DNA of 64,000 nucleotides from Actinomycetes bacterium (GTDB lineage Bacteria; Actinomycetota; Actinomycetes; Propionibacteriales; Nocardioidaceae): positions 1-64,000 of the forward strand of contig JAEWXC010000051.1 of assembly GCA_023396115.1 (NCBI GenBank), given 5' to 3'. The translations under genes and the position numbers were made by a program. The notes under the pieces were generated by a model. The model ran no database searches and was not told the DNA's origin. It worked only from the letters and a program-made list of their open reading frames with translations. Each line of letters starts with the position of its first letter. Position 1 is the stretch's first letter. Positions 1 through 13,210 of the stretch are shown here, one piece after another.

Positions 1-163
1 CACCGGGGCCTCCTACGACTGTGGATAGGCCGAGCAGGCGGCCCCTGCTCGGTAACCCACGAACATGCGTGGCGAGGCCCCGGCCCGCAACCCCCTCACC
101 CCGAGGCGGTCACGTCATACCGTCTGAGCCGCCGTCCGATCGCCACCCCGGCACGGGCTCTGG
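1..163. other. left edge, no gene recognised
   Basis: No convincing reading frame is seen here; the first gene ends at 164. A short inverted repeat (7-bp arms at 32-38 and 44-50, 5-nt loop) lies in the stretch and could be a weak transcription stop, but there is no T run after it. Confidence 0.4.
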
Positions 164-1063
164 TCAGAGGGTGGGGCCCGGGTTCCCGGTGTGCTCCGCG
201 GCCCAGCGAGCGATCGACTCGAACACCACCGGGTCGGCGTCCCAGTCGCTGTCGGGGCGCGGCCAGTGCAGCGCGACGTCGGTGATCCCAACCGCCGTGT
301 AGGCGTCCAGCAGCTCCCGGAACGAGGCCAACGACTCCAACCAGGGCTCCCCGGTGAACCCGGTGAGCAGCACCTTCTCCATCGCGCCCGTGTCCCGCCC
401 GATGCCGGCACCGATCCCGGCGAGCCGCTCGACCTGGCCGCGGACCTCCTCGAGGGCTCCGGTCCCCGGCGTCTGCGGGTTCGCGATCCAGCCGGTGCCG
501 TGCTGCGCAGCGAGTCGCATGCCGCGTGGCCCGTTGCCCGCCACCAGGAACGGCGGCCGACCGGCGGGAAGGCCCTCGGCGACCCGGACGTCGTGGCTGC
601 GGAACCAGTCGCCGCTGGTGCTGGTCGGTGAGGTGGTCAGCAGGGCGTCCAGGTGGGTGAGGTACTCGGCGAACCGGTCGGCGCGTTCGCGCGGCGTCAG
701 CTCCCGACCCAGCACGTCGCCGTCCGAGGTGTGCGCGTCGCCCCCGGCCCCGATGCCCAGCCGCAGCCGACCGCCGGAGATCCGTGTCAGGGTGCGGACC
801 GCGGCGGCCGTGGGCAGCGGGTCGCGAAAGTTCGGGGAGGTCACCAGGGTGCCGAGCCGGATGCTGCTGGTCACGGCTGCGCCCGCAGCGAGCGAGGTGT
901 AGGCCTCGTCCCAGGGTGCGTGCCCGCGCCAGGCGAGGTGGTCGTAGAGCCAGGCGGTGTCGAAGCCGAGGTCCTCGGCGTGCTGCCAGGTCTGGGCCAT
1001 CTGCGGCCATTCCTGCACCGGCCAGAGCACTGTCCCCACCCGGACCGGGAGTCGTGTGCGCAC
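164..1063 (-). CDS. LLM-class (luciferase-like) oxidoreductase
   Basis: A 299-aa protein of the bacterial luciferase-like monooxygenase superfamily, whose members bind F420H2 or FMN in a TIM barrel. The N-terminal strand-helix pattern with LGFDTAWLYDHL (about residues 31-42), then LGTLVTSPNFRDPL and GRLRLGIGAGG (about 98-108), is typical of the class. Length is normal. The GTG at 1063 starts just before the conserved first strand. It is transcribed away from the MTHFR-like gene at 1167, leaving about 100 bp for divergent promoters. The substrate cannot be read from the sequence. Actinobacterial relatives are mostly F420-dependent, so F420 use is an inference. Confidence 0.85.
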   Translation of the reverse strand: MRTRLPVRVGTVLWPVQEWPQMAQTWQHAEDLGFDTAWLYDHLAWRGHAPWDEAYTSLAAGAAVTSSIRLGTLVTSPNFRDPLPTAAAVRTLTRISGGRLRLGIGAGGDAHTSDGDVLGRELTPRERADRFAEYLTHLDALLTTSPTSTSGDWFRSHDVRVAEGLPAGRPPFLVAGNGPRGMRLAAQHGTGWIANPQTPGTGALEEVRGQVERLAGIGAGIGRDTGAMEKVLLTGFTGEPWLESLASFRELLDAYTAVGITDVALHWPRPDSDWDADPVVFESIARWAAEHTGNPGPTL

Positions 1064-1153
1064 CCCGCGTCCTCCTCGCTGTCAGGTCCCGGCGGGACGT
1101 GTGGTCAAGCAGGCTACGGGGTGGGACGGCGCGTGGTCGCGGCGCACGCGCAC

Positions 1154-1166
1154 TAGCGTGCGGGGT
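1154..1166 (+). promoter_or_regulatory. probable leaderless promoter (-10 TAGCGT)
   Basis: TAGCGT at 1154-1159 fits the actinobacterial TANNNT -10 element. It ends 7 nt before the GTG at 1167, so the transcript would start at or next to the start codon. No Shine-Dalgarno sequence precedes this GTG. Confidence 0.55.
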
Positions 1167-2084
1167 GTGGACCTGACCGAACGCATCACCTCGCGCCACG
1201 GGGAGCTGCTGCTCTTCGCCCTCACCCCGCCGCGTCTGACCACCACCCCCGAGCGGGCCCGCGAGATCGCCGAGCTGACCGTGGAGCGGCTGCGGCCGGT
1301 CTCCCCCGACGGTCTGGTCCTCTACGACATCGACGACGAGTCGGAGCGCAACCCCCAGGAGCGTCCGTTCCCGTTCCTGCCGACCATGGACCCGGCCGAC
1401 TACCTGGCCCAGCACCTGCAGGCGCCGTGGCCGACCGTGGTCTACCGCGCGCTGGGCAAGTACGACGGGGACCAGCTCGACGACTGGATCCACGCCCAGG
1501 ACGCCAGCCGGACCCTGGCCGTGCTGGTCGGCGGCTCCTCCAGCAGCCAGCAGCTGACGGTGCCGCTGCCCGAGGCCCAGCGTCGTCTCGGCGCCGCCCG
1601 TCCCGACATGGTCCTGGGCAGTGTCGCGATCCCGGAGCGGCACACCCGCCGCGGCGACGAGCAGGGGCGGATGCTGGCCAAGCAGGCCGGCGGGGTGCAG
1701 TTCTTCGTCACCCAGGTCGTCTACGACGTCAACGCCGCGAAGAACCTCGTCTCCGACTACCACTACGCCTGCCTGGAGGCCGGGGTGGAGCCGGTCCCGC
1801 TGGTCTTCACGTTCTCTGTCTGTGGCTCGGAGAAGACCCTGGACTTCCTCACTTGGCTCGGCGTGGACGTGCCGCGCTGGATCGCCAACGAGCTGCGGCA
1901 CGCCACCGACACCCTGGACCAGTCCTACGAGCTGGCGCTGGCCACCGCCCGTGACCTGCTGGCCTGGTGTCGGCACCTGGGCGTCCCGGTCGGGTTCAAC
2001 GTGGAGTCGGTCTCAATCCGCCGCGAGGAGATCGAGGCGAGCGTGCGCCTGGCCGGCGAGCTCGGCGCCCTGCTGCACCGCTGA
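1167..2084 (+). CDS. methylenetetrahydrofolate reductase-like protein
   Basis: A 305-aa protein resembling the short actinobacterial MTHFR-type enzymes, which would reduce 5,10-methylenetetrahydrofolate to the methyl donor used in methionine synthesis. Visible are the MTHFR-like FFVTQVVYDV segment (near residue 185), a conserved GVEPVPLVFTFSVCGS stretch, and a C-terminal GFNVESVSIRR motif. The reading frame is open upstream. The GTG at 1167 is chosen because the protein becomes family-like there and a -10 element sits 7 nt upstream. The protein is divergent from E. coli MetF, so a related folate or flavin enzyme is possible. Next gene starts 58 bp downstream. Confidence 0.65.
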   Translation: MDLTERITSRHGELLLFALTPPRLTTTPERAREIAELTVERLRPVSPDGLVLYDIDDESERNPQERPFPFLPTMDPADYLAQHLQAPWPTVVYRALGKYDGDQLDDWIHAQDASRTLAVLVGGSSSSQQLTVPLPEAQRRLGAARPDMVLGSVAIPERHTRRGDEQGRMLAKQAGGVQFFVTQVVYDVNAAKNLVSDYHYACLEAGVEPVPLVFTFSVCGSEKTLDFLTWLGVDVPRWIANELRHATDTLDQSYELALATARDLLAWCRHLGVPVGFNVESVSIRREEIEASVRLAGELGALLHR

Positions 2085-2129
2085 GGACGCCCGGCCGGTC
2101 CACCCACGAGCCGGTGACCACCCCTGCCC

Positions 2130-2142
2130 TAGGCTCGGGCGC
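2130..2142 (+). promoter_or_regulatory. probable leaderless promoter (-10 TAGGCT)
   Basis: TAGGCT at 2130-2135 lies 7 nt before the ATG at 2143. No Shine-Dalgarno sequence is present. The spacing matches the promoters at 1154, 3831 and 4737. Confidence 0.5.
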
Positions 2143-2832
2143 ATGGTCCTGCGAACCCTCGGAACCGGCGCTGCCCTGGCGCTGCTGCTGACCCTCTCCG
2201 CCTGCGGTGAGGACACTCCCGCCCAGGGCAAGGACCCGGCCGCGGGAGCCACCGGCGCGGCCAACGGCGACGACGCCGGGGCGTGCGAGTACCCCAGCGA
2301 CGGCAGTGAGCCCGCGCGGGACGTCGAGGCGCCGCCGGCCGACCCGTCGGTCAAGGGCAAGGTCGAGGTCGACCTGGGCACCAGCATCGGGGCGATCACG
2401 CTGACCCTGGACGCTGACCGCACGCCGTGCACGGTCAACAACTTCGTCTCCCTCGCCGAGCAGGGCTGGTTCGACGGCACCGACTGCCACCGGCTGACCA
2501 CCCAGGGGATCTTCGTGCTCCAGTGCGGGGACCCGACGGGCACCAGCGGGGGCGGGCCGGGCTACACCATCCCGGACGAGGTCGACGGCTCCGAGACCTA
2601 CCCGGCCGGGACCGTGGCGATGGCCAAGACGATGATGCCGGACTCGGGTGGGTCGCAGTTCTTCCTGGTCTACGACGAGACCCCCCTCCCGGCCGACTAC
2701 ACGGTCTTCGGCACGATGGACGCCAAGGGGCTGGCCGCGCTGCGCAAGGCCGCCGAGGCCGGTACTGCGGACGGCGGCACGGACGGGGCCCCGAAGACGA
2801 CGGTCACGCTGGAGACCGCCGCGGTCGCCTGA
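2143..2832 (+). CDS. lipoprotein cyclophilin-type peptidyl-prolyl isomerase
   Basis: A 229-aa exported lipoprotein with a cyclophilin domain, expected to catalyse proline cis-trans isomerisation on proteins at the outer face of the membrane. The N-terminus has a hydrophobic signal sequence ending in the lipobox LSAC (Cys about residue 22). An acidic linker rich in Ala, Gly and Pro follows, then the cyclophilin fold: FVSLAEQGWFDGTDCHR, GDPTGTSGGGPGYTIPDE and GGSQFFLVYDETPLP. The start at 2143 gives a complete signal peptide. It is convergent with the SDR gene, 17 bp away. Confidence 0.9.
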   Translation: MVLRTLGTGAALALLLTLSACGEDTPAQGKDPAAGATGAANGDDAGACEYPSDGSEPARDVEAPPADPSVKGKVEVDLGTSIGAITLTLDADRTPCTVNNFVSLAEQGWFDGTDCHRLTTQGIFVLQCGDPTGTSGGGPGYTIPDEVDGSETYPAGTVAMAKTMMPDSGGSQFFLVYDETPLPADYTVFGTMDAKGLAALRKAAEAGTADGGTDGAPKTTVTLETAAVA

Positions 2833-2849
2833 CCCGACGGTCACCCCGC

Positions 2850-3752
2850 TCAGCCGGAGAGGTCCGAACCGACTCCGGTGAGTTCCTCCGAGGCGTGCCA
2901 CAGCGCGCGTGCCAGGTCCGCGTCGCTGGCCGCGCGGCTGCGACCCACCGGCACCGGCCACCCCCGCATCTCGCCGGGTCCGTGCGGCCCGTAGTAGGTG
3001 TTGCCGGCGACGTCCTCGACCACCGCGCGCAGCACCGGCAGCGCACCACGGTCCGCGGACATCCCCACGAAGCGGTTGCCGACCGCCGAGATCCGGTCGA
3101 AGACCCGCAGCCCGGTGTCCGCGGTGATCCCGGTGGACGTGTAGCCCGGGTGTCCGCCCAGGACCCGGAGTCCGGTGCGGGCCGCGATCGCCCGGCGTTG
3201 CAGCTCGGCCATGAACAGCAGGTTCGCCAACTTCGAGGCGCCGTAGGCCGGGTAGCGCCGGTAGGGCGTCCGCACGTAGTTGAGGTCCGTCACCGGCAGG
3301 CTCGCGCCCCGGTGGGCGGCCGAGCCGACGACCACCACCCGGTCGGTGATCCGGTCCACCAGCAGCTGGGTGAGGGCGAAGTGCCCCAGGTGGTTGGTCC
3401 CCATCTGCCGCTCGAACCCGTCCTCGGTGCGGCCGGGGGGCACGCCCATGACGCCGGCGTTGTTGACCAGCACGTCGATCTCGCCGGTCCGGGCGGCGAA
3501 GTCGCGCACCGAGGCCAGGGAGGCCACGTCGAGACGTTCGGCCCGGACCCGCAGACCCGCGTCCAGGGCCAGGTCCAGGGCCTCGTCGGGTCGACGGACC
3601 GCCATGGTGACCTCGGCACCGGCAGCGGCAAGCCGGCGCGTCAGGGACCAGCCCAACCCGCCGAGCGCCCCGGTGACCACGACCCGGCGGCCGGACTGGT
3701 CGGGGATCGCCTCTCCGGTCCAGTGCGGACGGTGCTGGGGGCGCGCAGGCAT
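2850..3752 (-). CDS. short-chain dehydrogenase/reductase
   Basis: A 300-aa classical SDR, an NAD(P)-dependent oxidoreductase of the retinol dehydrogenase/WW-oxidoreductase-like subgroup. It shows the cofactor-binding TGALGGLG (about residues 27-34), the structural NNAG (NNAGVMG) and the catalytic YGASK (Y and K spaced by three). Start at the ATG 3752 gives a normal N-terminus; the frame continues open upstream but without similarity. The substrate is unknown. It is divergent from fdhD, with about 90 bp between. Confidence 0.85.
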   Translation of the reverse strand: MPARPQHRPHWTGEAIPDQSGRRVVVTGALGGLGWSLTRRLAAAGAEVTMAVRRPDEALDLALDAGLRVRAERLDVASLASVRDFAARTGEIDVLVNNAGVMGVPPGRTEDGFERQMGTNHLGHFALTQLLVDRITDRVVVVGSAAHRGASLPVTDLNYVRTPYRRYPAYGASKLANLLFMAELQRRAIAARTGLRVLGGHPGYTSTGITADTGLRVFDRISAVGNRFVGMSADRGALPVLRAVVEDVAGNTYYGPHGPGEMRGWPVPVGRSRAASDADLARALWHASEELTGVGSDLSG

Positions 3753-3830
3753 GGGGTGAGGGTGCCAGAGAGTCCCGGGCACCGCACGGAACCGGCGCAA
3801 CGTCTCGGGGACCGGTCGCCGGGCCCGGAC

Positions 3831-3842
3831 TAGGGTGACGCC
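3831..3842 (+). promoter_or_regulatory. probable leaderless promoter (-10 TAGGGT)
   Basis: TAGGGT at 3831-3836 ends 6 nt before the GTG at 3843. The AGGG within it could alternatively act as a weak ribosome binding site, so leaderless initiation is an inference. Confidence 0.45.
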
Positions 3843-4688
3843 GTGAGTGCTCCGCTGGAACGTCGACCCGGCCCGACCGTGCGGGTCCGGGCGACCGAGC
3901 ACCGCCACGACGGGGCCGGTCCCGCCCCAGCTCGCACCCGCGACGACCGGGTGGTCACCGAGGAGCCGCTGGAACTGCGCCTGGCCTGGCCGGGCGCTGC
4001 GGCACGCCGGGCCTGGGTGACGATGCGGACCCCCGGCGACGACTTCGCGCTCGCCACCGGGTGGGCCCTCACCGCCGGGCACCTGGTGGGTCCGCCGGAC
4101 CGGGTCGCGTACTGCACCGACGCCGCGCTGACGCCTCGTCAGGAGTTCAACGTGGTGACGGTGACCCTGCCCGGCCCTCCCCCGGTCCCGGTGCCGGTCC
4201 ACCACGGCGACCACGGTGCGGGGTCTGCCTGCGGGGTCTGCGGGGCCGACAGCATCGACGACGCGGTGCGGGTCGCCCGGGCGGTGCAGCGCTGGAACGG
4301 CCCGGACCTCGACCCCGGGCTGGTCCCGGCGCTGGGTGAGCAGCTGCGGGTGCACCAGCAGCTCTTCGACCGGACCGGCGGGGTGCACGCCGCCGGGATG
4401 CTCGGCCCGGACGGCTCCCTGGTCCAGGTGCGCGAGGACGTCGGACGGCACAACGCGGTGGACAAGGTGGTCGGCGCCCGGGTGCTGGCGGGTCTCTCCC
4501 CCGCCCTGCCGGCGCTGGTGGTCAGCGGCCGAGCCGGCTTCGAGCTGGTGCAGAAGGCCGTCGTCGCGGGGGTCGGCGCGCTGGTGGCCGTCGGTGCCCC
4601 CACCAGCCTCTCGGTCGAGCTGGCCGAACGCTCCGGTCTGGCCCTGTACGCCTTCACCCGGCCCGGCCGGACCGTCCGGTACGCCTGA
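3843..4688 (+). CDS. fdhD: formate dehydrogenase accessory sulfurtransferase FdhD
   Basis: A 281-aa FdhD, which passes sulfur from a cysteine desulfurase to the molybdenum cofactor of formate dehydrogenase. The sulfur-carrying loop is visible as [13 protein letters not shown] (two Cys spaced by two, about residues 125-128). The ATGWALTAG segment, the GGVHAAGM motif and the [16 protein letters not shown] motif of the family are all present. Length is normal. No formate dehydrogenase subunit or molybdopterin gene lies in the window, so its client must be elsewhere in the genome. It is followed 60 bp later by sbcD. Confidence 0.93.
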   Translation: MSAPLERRPGPTVRVRATEHRHDGAGPAPARTRDDRVVTEEPLELRLAWPGAAARRAWVTMRTPGDDFALATGWALTAGHLVGPPDRVAYCTDAALTPRQEFNVVTVTLPGPPPVPVPVHHGDHGAGSACGVCGADSIDDAVRVARAVQRWNGPDLDPGLVPALGEQLRVHQQLFDRTGGVHAAGMLGPDGSLVQVREDVGRHNAVDKVVGARVLAGLSPALPALVVSGRAGFELVQKAVVAGVGALVAVGAPTSLSVELAERSGLALYAFTRPGRTVRYA

Positions 4689-4736
4689 GCCGGAGCCGGC
4701 GCGGCGTGGGACCACGCTCGTGTCGGACCCGGCGCC

Positions 4737-4748
4737 TAGGCTCGTCGC
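4737..4748 (+). promoter_or_regulatory. probable leaderless promoter (-10 TAGGCT)
   Basis: TAGGCT at 4737-4742 ends 6 nt before the GTG start of sbcD at 4749. No Shine-Dalgarno sequence is seen. Confidence 0.5.
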
Positions 4749-5918
4749 GTGCGACTCCTCCACACCTCGGACTGGCACCTGGGCCGGTCCTTCCACCGGG
4801 AGGGGATGGGCCCGCACCAGGCCGCGTTCATCGACCACCTGGTCGAGGTCGTCGTCGCCGAACAGGTCGACGTGGTGCTGGTCGCCGGTGACATCTACGA
4901 CCGCGCGCTGCCTCCGGTGGACGCGGTGAAGCTGGCCGACGAGGCGTTCGCCCGGCTGGCCGGTGCCGGGGCCCGCGTGGTGGTCACCAGCGGCAACCAC
5001 GACTCGGCGATCCGGCTGGGGGCGCACTCCCGACTCATCGACGCCGCCGGCGTGCACCTGCGCACCGAACTCGACCAGGTCGGGACCCCGGTGCTGGTGG
5101 GCGACGAGCACGGTGAGGTGGCCGTGCACGGGCTCCCCTACCTGGACCCGACCTCGGCGCAGGCGGCCTGGGACCTGCCCACCCGGTCGCACGAGGCGGC
5201 GCTGAGCGAGGCGATGCACCGGGTCCGGGCCGACCTGTCCACCCGGCCCACCGCCCGGTCGGTGGTGCTGGCACACGCGTTCGTCGCCGGCGCGGCCCCC
5301 AGCGACTCCGAGCGGGACATCACCGTCGGCGGGGTGTCCCGGGTGCCGGTCCAGGTCTTCGAGGGCATCGACTACGTCGCCCTGGGTCACCTGCACGGCG
5401 CCCACGAACTCACCCCGCACCTGCGCTACAGCGGCTCCCCGCTGGCGTACTCCTTCTCCGAGGCAGCGCACACCAAGGGCAGCTGGCTGGTCGACCTGGG
5501 CCCCGACGGCCTGGCCGGGGCCAGGTTCGTGCCGGCCCCGGTGCCGCGGCCGCTGGGCGTGCTGCGCGGCCGCCTCGAGGACCTGCTCACGCAGGCAGCC
5601 CACGCCGTCTGGGAGCAGGCCTGGCTCCAGGTCACCCTGACCGACCCGGTGCGTCCCGACCGCGCAATGGAACGGCTGCGGGTACGGTTCCCGCACACCC
5701 TGGTGCTGGCGTTCGAGCCCGAGGGTGCCCGGCCCCTCGGAACGCCACACGCCCCGGCGCACCTCGACTCCGCCCACGACGTGGCGCTGGAGTTCGTCCA
5801 CGAGGTGCGCGGGGCGCCCGCCACCGCCGCCGAGGAGCAGCTGCTCCGCGAGGCCGTGGACGCCTGCTGCGCCGACCCCGACCAGGACCCCCGCACCGGC
5901 GTGGTGGTGGCCCGGTGA
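4749..5918 (+). CDS. sbcD: exonuclease subunit SbcD
   Basis: A 389-aa nuclease subunit of the SbcCD (Mre11-Rad50-like) complex, which opens hairpins and processes DNA ends. Metallophosphoesterase motifs are in order: HTSDWHLG (near residue 5), AGDIYDR, SGNHD (about 82-86), ALGHLHG. The capping and C-terminal segments follow, and length is normal. The GTG start places the first motif at the usual distance from the N-terminus. It overlaps sbcC by 4 bp (GTGA), which indicates translational coupling. Confidence 0.95.
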   Translation: MRLLHTSDWHLGRSFHREGMGPHQAAFIDHLVEVVVAEQVDVVLVAGDIYDRALPPVDAVKLADEAFARLAGAGARVVVTSGNHDSAIRLGAHSRLIDAAGVHLRTELDQVGTPVLVGDEHGEVAVHGLPYLDPTSAQAAWDLPTRSHEAALSEAMHRVRADLSTRPTARSVVLAHAFVAGAAPSDSERDITVGGVSRVPVQVFEGIDYVALGHLHGAHELTPHLRYSGSPLAYSFSEAAHTKGSWLVDLGPDGLAGARFVPAPVPRPLGVLRGRLEDLLTQAAHAVWEQAWLQVTLTDPVRPDRAMERLRVRFPHTLVLAFEPEGARPLGTPHAPAHLDSAHDVALEFVHEVRGAPATAAEEQLLREAVDACCADPDQDPRTGVVVAR

Positions 5919-8900
5919 GACTGCACCGCCTCGAGATCCGCGCCTTCGGCCCCTTCGCCGCGCCCGCGGTCGTCGACTTCGACGCCCTGGGCCGGGGCGG
6001 CCTGTTCCTGCTGACCGGTGCCACCGGGGCCGGCAAGACCAGCGTGCTGGACGCCGTCGCGTTCGCGCTCTACGGCGACGTGCCCGGGGACCGCGCCGGC
6101 AGCGGCTCGTTGCGCAGCGACCGGGCCGAGGAGGGCCTCGAACCCCGGGTGACGCTCGAGCTCACCCTGGCCGGGAGACGCTTCCGGGTCAGCCGCACAC
6201 CCGCCTGGGACCGGCCCAAGAAGCGGGGCACCGGACTCACCCGGGCGCACGCGAGTGTCAGCCTGCTCGAACGCGTCGACGGCGACTGGACCACCCTCAC
6301 CACCCGGATCGACGAGGCCGGGCACCTGCTGGGCGACCTGCTGGGCATGACGCTGACCCAGTTCGCGCAGGTCGTCATGCTCCCGCAGGGCCACTTCCAG
6401 GCCTTCCTGCGCGCGTCCTCGGCGGAGCGGCACGGACTGCTGCAGCGCCTGTTCCGCACCAGCGAGCACGAGCAGGTCGAACGCTGGCTCAAGGAACGTC
6501 GCCGCGAGGTGCGCCGCTCCACGGACCTGCTCGCCGCCGACCTCGCCGGCGCGGTCGCCCGGACCGCCGAGGTGGCCGCCGTGCCACCGCCCCGGGACGA
6601 CGAGGACACCTCCCCCGCGCCGGGCCAGGGGTCCCCCGCCGTCTGGGCGCACGGTCTGGCACGTGCCTCGACGCAGTCGCACACCGACGCCAGGACCCGA
6701 CTCACCGAGGTCGCCGCACGCCACGAGCAGGCCCACACCGCACTGCAGACCGGCCACACGACGGCGGCGACCCGAGCCCGCGGCGTCCGGGCCCGGGCCC
6801 GGCTCGCGGAGCTGGACCGGGAGTGGGACCAGCACCGGGCACAGGAACGCGCCCTGACCCAGGCCCGGGCCGCGGCACCGCTGGCGGACCTGGTCGCCTC
6901 CACCGACACCGCCGCGGACCAGCACCAGCGGTCGCAGGACGCGCTGACCCGGTTGCGCACCGACTGGACCGGCGTCCTCCCCGACTCCCCCGGCGAGCAC
7001 CTCGACGGGCTCCAGCAGGCCCGCCGTGCGCTCGACGCGGCGATCGACCTGACCCACGAGCACACCCGGCACCGCCGGGACGAGGCCGCTGCTGCCGCCG
7101 ACGTCGAGGTGTCCACCGGGGCCCTGGCCCGACTCGAAGCGGACGCCGAGGAACTCCCCGTCCGAGCCCGGGCCACCCGGGAGCGGCTGGACCGCGCCCG
7201 AGAAGCAGCCGGGCGCCTGACGGAGCTCGCCGCGCAGGCCGACGACCTGCAGCGCCGGCACACCGCCGGAGTGACCGCCGAAACCACCCAGCTCGAACTC
7301 GACCTGGCCCGCGACACCGCCCGGGAGCACCACACGCACCGCCAGCAGCTGCGCGAGGACTGGCTCGACCTGCGTGAACGGCGGATCAACGGCATGGCCG
7401 CCGAGCTGGCCGGCGACCTGGCCGCCGGCTGCGCCTGCCCGGTCTGCGGCTCGGGCCACCACCCCCGACCCGCCGTCACCGAGGACGGTGCGGTGAGCCG
7501 CGACGACGAACGGGAGGCTCGCCGTCAGCTCGACGACGCCGAGGCCGCCGCCGTGGCACTCGACGCGCGGGTCGCCGAGCTCACTGCCGAGCGCAGTCGG
7601 CTGCTCGAACGGCGCGGCGAGCAGGACCTCGCCGCACTGGCCGCGGCGCTGGAACGCACCCGGGGCGAGCAGGAGCAGCTACGACCCGTGGCAGCTGCGG
7701 CCACCGAGGCAGAGCGGGCCGTCCAGGAGACCGAGAAGGCCCGGGCGAGCCTCGCGGAGACGCTGGTCGCCGCCCGGGAGCACCTGGCAGAGGCCCGTAC
7801 CGGTCTGGCGCTGGCACAGGAGCGGGTCCGTACCACCTCCGAGCGGCTCGGTGAACAGCTGGCCAAGGTGGTGGCGCTCGTCCCCACCACCGCGGCGGAC
7901 GACCTGGTGCCCGGTCTGGTGCCGGGCCCGGCAGACGACGCCGGTGTGCCGGACGCGGGGCGGCTCCAACGGTCTGCGGACCTGGTCCAGCGGCGGGTCG
8001 ACGCCCTCGCGGCGCTGGTCTCGGCCACCGAGCGCGAGCTCCGGGCCCGGGACCGGCACGCCGAGTTGGCCGCCCTGCTGCAGGCTTCCCTGGCGCCCAC
8101 CGGACTCGACACCGTCGACCAGGTCCGTGCCGCGCTGCTCGACGACGAGGCGCTCGCCCGGCTGGATGCCGAGGTGACCGCTCGGGCGGCGGACCGGGCA
8201 GCAGCGCTCGCTGTCCTGGCCGACGCCGACGTGGCCGCCGCACTCGAACACCCCACCCCCGACCTGGCGGCCCTCGAGACGTCCGCCGCCGAGCTCGACG
8301 AGCAGCTCGGGGCAGCACGCACGGAGGTGAGCGTCACCGGGCAGCGCGCGGACCGGTTGACCGAGCTGGCCGCCGAGATCGACCACCTGCTGCAGCGCTG
8401 GCAGCCGGCCGAGGCCGAACTCCGGCTCGTCACCGACTTGTCCCGGCTGGTCGACGGGACCAGCGGCGAGAACCGCTGGCAGATGCGACTGTCGGCCTAC
8501 GTGCTGGCCCGACGGTTCAGCGCCGTCGTGGCGGCCGCGAACGAGCGGCTGGCCCGGATGAGCGACGGCCGGTACCTGTTGGAGCACTCCGCGGTCCGCG
8601 GCGTCGGCGAGAACCGGGGCGGGCTCAGCCTGCAGGTCCACGACGCGTGGAGCGGTGTCGCCCGCGACCCGGCCACCCTCTCCGGCGGGGAGAGCTTCGT
8701 GGTGGCGCTGGCACTGGCCCTGGGGCTCGCCGACGTGATCACCCAGGAGGCCGGCGGGCAGTCGTTGGAGACCCTGTTCGTGGACGAGGGCTTCGGCGCG
8801 CTGGACGCCGACACCCTGGACGACGTCCTGGACACCCTCGACCAGCTCCGCGAGGGCGGGCGGGTCGTGGGTCTGGTCAGCCACGTCCCGCAGCTGCAGG

Positions 8901-8971
8901 AGCGGATCTCCACCCGGCTGCACGTGGAGAAGCAGCGCGACGGCTCCCGGGTCCGTCTCGTCGCCGGGTGA
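5915..8971 (+). CDS. sbcC: exonuclease subunit SbcC (SMC-like ATPase)
   Basis: A 1018-aa Rad50-type ATPase partner of SbcD. The N-terminal half carries the Walker A GATGAGKT (about residues 36-43). Long coiled coils rich in Ala, Glu and Arg fill the middle, with the zinc hook CPVC near residue 508 at the turn, where two dimers join through a shared zinc. The C-terminal half has the ABC signature LSGGES (near 922) and Walker [12 protein letters not shown] (near 952). Length is normal. It ends 48 bp before the convergent hydrolase gene. Confidence 0.95.
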   Translation: MRLHRLEIRAFGPFAAPAVVDFDALGRGGLFLLTGATGAGKTSVLDAVAFALYGDVPGDRAGSGSLRSDRAEEGLEPRVTLELTLAGRRFRVSRTPAWDRPKKRGTGLTRAHASVSLLERVDGDWTTLTTRIDEAGHLLGDLLGMTLTQFAQVVMLPQGHFQAFLRASSAERHGLLQRLFRTSEHEQVERWLKERRREVRRSTDLLAADLAGAVARTAEVAAVPPPRDDEDTSPAPGQGSPAVWAHGLARASTQSHTDARTRLTEVAARHEQAHTALQTGHTTAATRARGVRARARLAELDREWDQHRAQERALTQARAAAPLADLVASTDTAADQHQRSQDALTRLRTDWTGVLPDSPGEHLDGLQQARRALDAAIDLTHEHTRHRRDEAAAAADVEVSTGALARLEADAEELPVRARATRERLDRAREAAGRLTELAAQADDLQRRHTAGVTAETTQLELDLARDTAREHHTHRQQLREDWLDLRERRINGMAAELAGDLAAGCACPVCGSGHHPRPAVTEDGAVSRDDEREARRQLDDAEAAAVALDARVAELTAERSRLLERRGEQDLAALAAALERTRGEQEQLRPVAAAATEAERAVQETEKARASLAETLVAAREHLAEARTGLALAQERVRTTSERLGEQLAKVVALVPTTAADDLVPGLVPGPADDAGVPDAGRLQRSADLVQRRVDALAALVSATERELRARDRHAELAALLQASLAPTGLDTVDQVRAALLDDEALARLDAEVTARAADRAAALAVLADADVAAALEHPTPDLAALETSAAELDEQLGAARTEVSVTGQRADRLTELAAEIDHLLQRWQPAEAELRLVTDLSRLVDGTSGENRWQMRLSAYVLARRFSAVVAAANERLARMSDGRYLLEHSAVRGVGENRGGLSLQVHDAWSGVARDPATLSGGESFVVALALALGLADVITQEAGGQSLETLFVDEGFGALDADTLDDVLDTLDQLREGGRVVGLVSHVPQLQERISTRLHVEKQRDGSRVRLVAG

Positions 8972-9019
8972 CCCCGCTCCCCCGACCGGCTGCCGTGCAG
9001 CAGCGGGCAGGACAGGGGC

Positions 9020-10297
9020 TCAGTCGGCGTAGGGCTGGCGGGTCCACACGAACGTGGCGCACTCCAGGCGCAACGCCCCGTCGGGCTGCTGACGAACGTG
9101 GAGGGTCTCGCCCCGGTGGTAGCCGTCGGTGCCCAGCCACCGGCCGTCCGCGCGGACGAACGTCTCCTCGGGCCGGGACCGCCCCAACGGCAGGAACTCG
9201 AGTCGTTCGTTGTGCCAGCGCACCACGTACCCGGTGTTGCCCCAGAACCAGGTCCCCACGACGTCCCGGACCTCCGGTGGCACCTCCCGCGAGGGCACCC
9301 AGGCCTCCACCGGCCCGCCCGGCTCGGTGTCCGGTGTGGCGCCTTCCAGCAGGTCCAGGGCCAGCTGCTCGGGCCGGAAGCCCGTGGTGGCGTTGGCCAG
9401 CACCGTCGCCCCGATCCCGGTGGTGGGGTCGACCACGAGGGCGGCCAGGAACCCCGGCATCGAGCCGGTGTGGCCGATCAGCGTGCCCTGGGGGGCGGGG
9501 AACCGAAACAGCCCCAGTCCGTAGTCCGGTCGGACGGGGGCGGCCATCTCCGCCAGCGCGCCACCCGGGAGCAGGTCGGGTCGTGCCCCGGCCAGGAACT
9601 GGCCCCAGGTGGCCAGGTCAGCCACGGTGGACCACAGCTGTCCGGCGGGGGCCATCGCCCCGGTGTCGTGCAGCGGCTCGTGCACCCGGACCCCGGTGAA
9701 CGGGTGCACGCTCCACCCCGGCTGTGCGCCGGGACGCGGCAGGTAGCTGGTGGAGGCCAGCCCCAGCGGGACCACCAGGTCGTCGCGGACCTGGACACGC
9801 CACGGCCGCCGCCGCGGGTCCACGTGCTCCAGCACCGCCCCGAGCAGGCCGAAGCCCAGGTTGGAGTAGTGGCCCTCCCCCACCTGCAGCACCCGCCCGG
9901 ACCCGTCGTTGGCGGCCAGCAGCTCGGCCAGGGTCCCGCCCCGGTTCCGCTCCCACCACGGCCCGACGGGTTCGCTCTGCATCCCCGCGGTGTGGCTGAG
10001 CATGCCGCGCAACGTGGCGTCGCGGTACCCGACGTCGCCGAGGTGGTCACCCAGCCGGTCGTCGAGATCGAGCAGCCCGGCCTCACGGGCGCGCAGCACC
10101 TGCACCGCCACGAACGTCTTGGTGATCGACCCGATCCGGTACTGCGCCCGCAGGGAGCCGTCGCCGGTGTGACCGGACCAGACCACCCCGTCGCGGCTGA
10201 ACACCATCCCGGACAGCGCGCTGACCCGGGCGGTGGCCTGGACGTGGGCGAGCTGGTCGGCCCGGACGTCCCGACCGCCTGCGGCACCGGCTCCCAT
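9020..10297 (-). CDS. serine hydrolase, beta-lactamase/DD-peptidase fold
   Basis: A 425-aa protein of the class C beta-lactamase/esterase/DD-peptidase superfamily. The catalytic SxxK is seen as SITK (residues 57-60), the YxN triad as HYSNLGF (near 143), and a late HTGSMPGF fits the third motif region. No signal peptide is visible, so it is probably cytoplasmic, and esterase or peptidase activity is more likely than resistance. The ATG at 10297 is chosen because it follows the gcvP stop by 7 bp, suggesting co-transcription with gcvP. The open frame upstream overlaps gcvP and has no similarity. Confidence 0.85.
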   Translation of the reverse strand: MGAGAAGGRDVRADQLAHVQATARVSALSGMVFSRDGVVWSGHTGDGSLRAQYRIGSITKTFVAVQVLRAREAGLLDLDDRLGDHLGDVGYRDATLRGMLSHTAGMQSEPVGPWWERNRGGTLAELLAANDGSGRVLQVGEGHYSNLGFGLLGAVLEHVDPRRRPWRVQVRDDLVVPLGLASTSYLPRPGAQPGWSVHPFTGVRVHEPLHDTGAMAPAGQLWSTVADLATWGQFLAGARPDLLPGGALAEMAAPVRPDYGLGLFRFPAPQGTLIGHTGSMPGFLAALVVDPTTGIGATVLANATTGFRPEQLALDLLEGATPDTEPGGPVEAWVPSREVPPEVRDVVGTWFWGNTGYVVRWHNERLEFLPLGRSRPEETFVRADGRWLGTDGYHRGETLHVRQQPDGALRLECATFVWTRQPYAD

Positions 10298-10304
10298 CAC
10301 GGCC

Positions 10305-13184
<2,880 letters not shown>

Positions 13185-13210
13185 GGGGGCTCCCTCGAAG
13201 ACATCTTCTG

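Noticed and set aside
3843..4688. Formate dehydrogenase locus
   Set aside because: Only fdhD is present; neighbours are an SDR and sbcD, with no dehydrogenase subunit.
2850..5801. 983-aa minus-strand open frame
   Set aside because: Only the part from 3752 to 2850 resembles a protein (SDR); the rest is antisense to fdhD and sbcD, a high-GC artefact.
9020..10297. Antibiotic-resistance beta-lactamase
   Set aside because: The fold motifs are there, but no signal peptide and no resistance context are seen; the superfamily has many esterases and peptidases.
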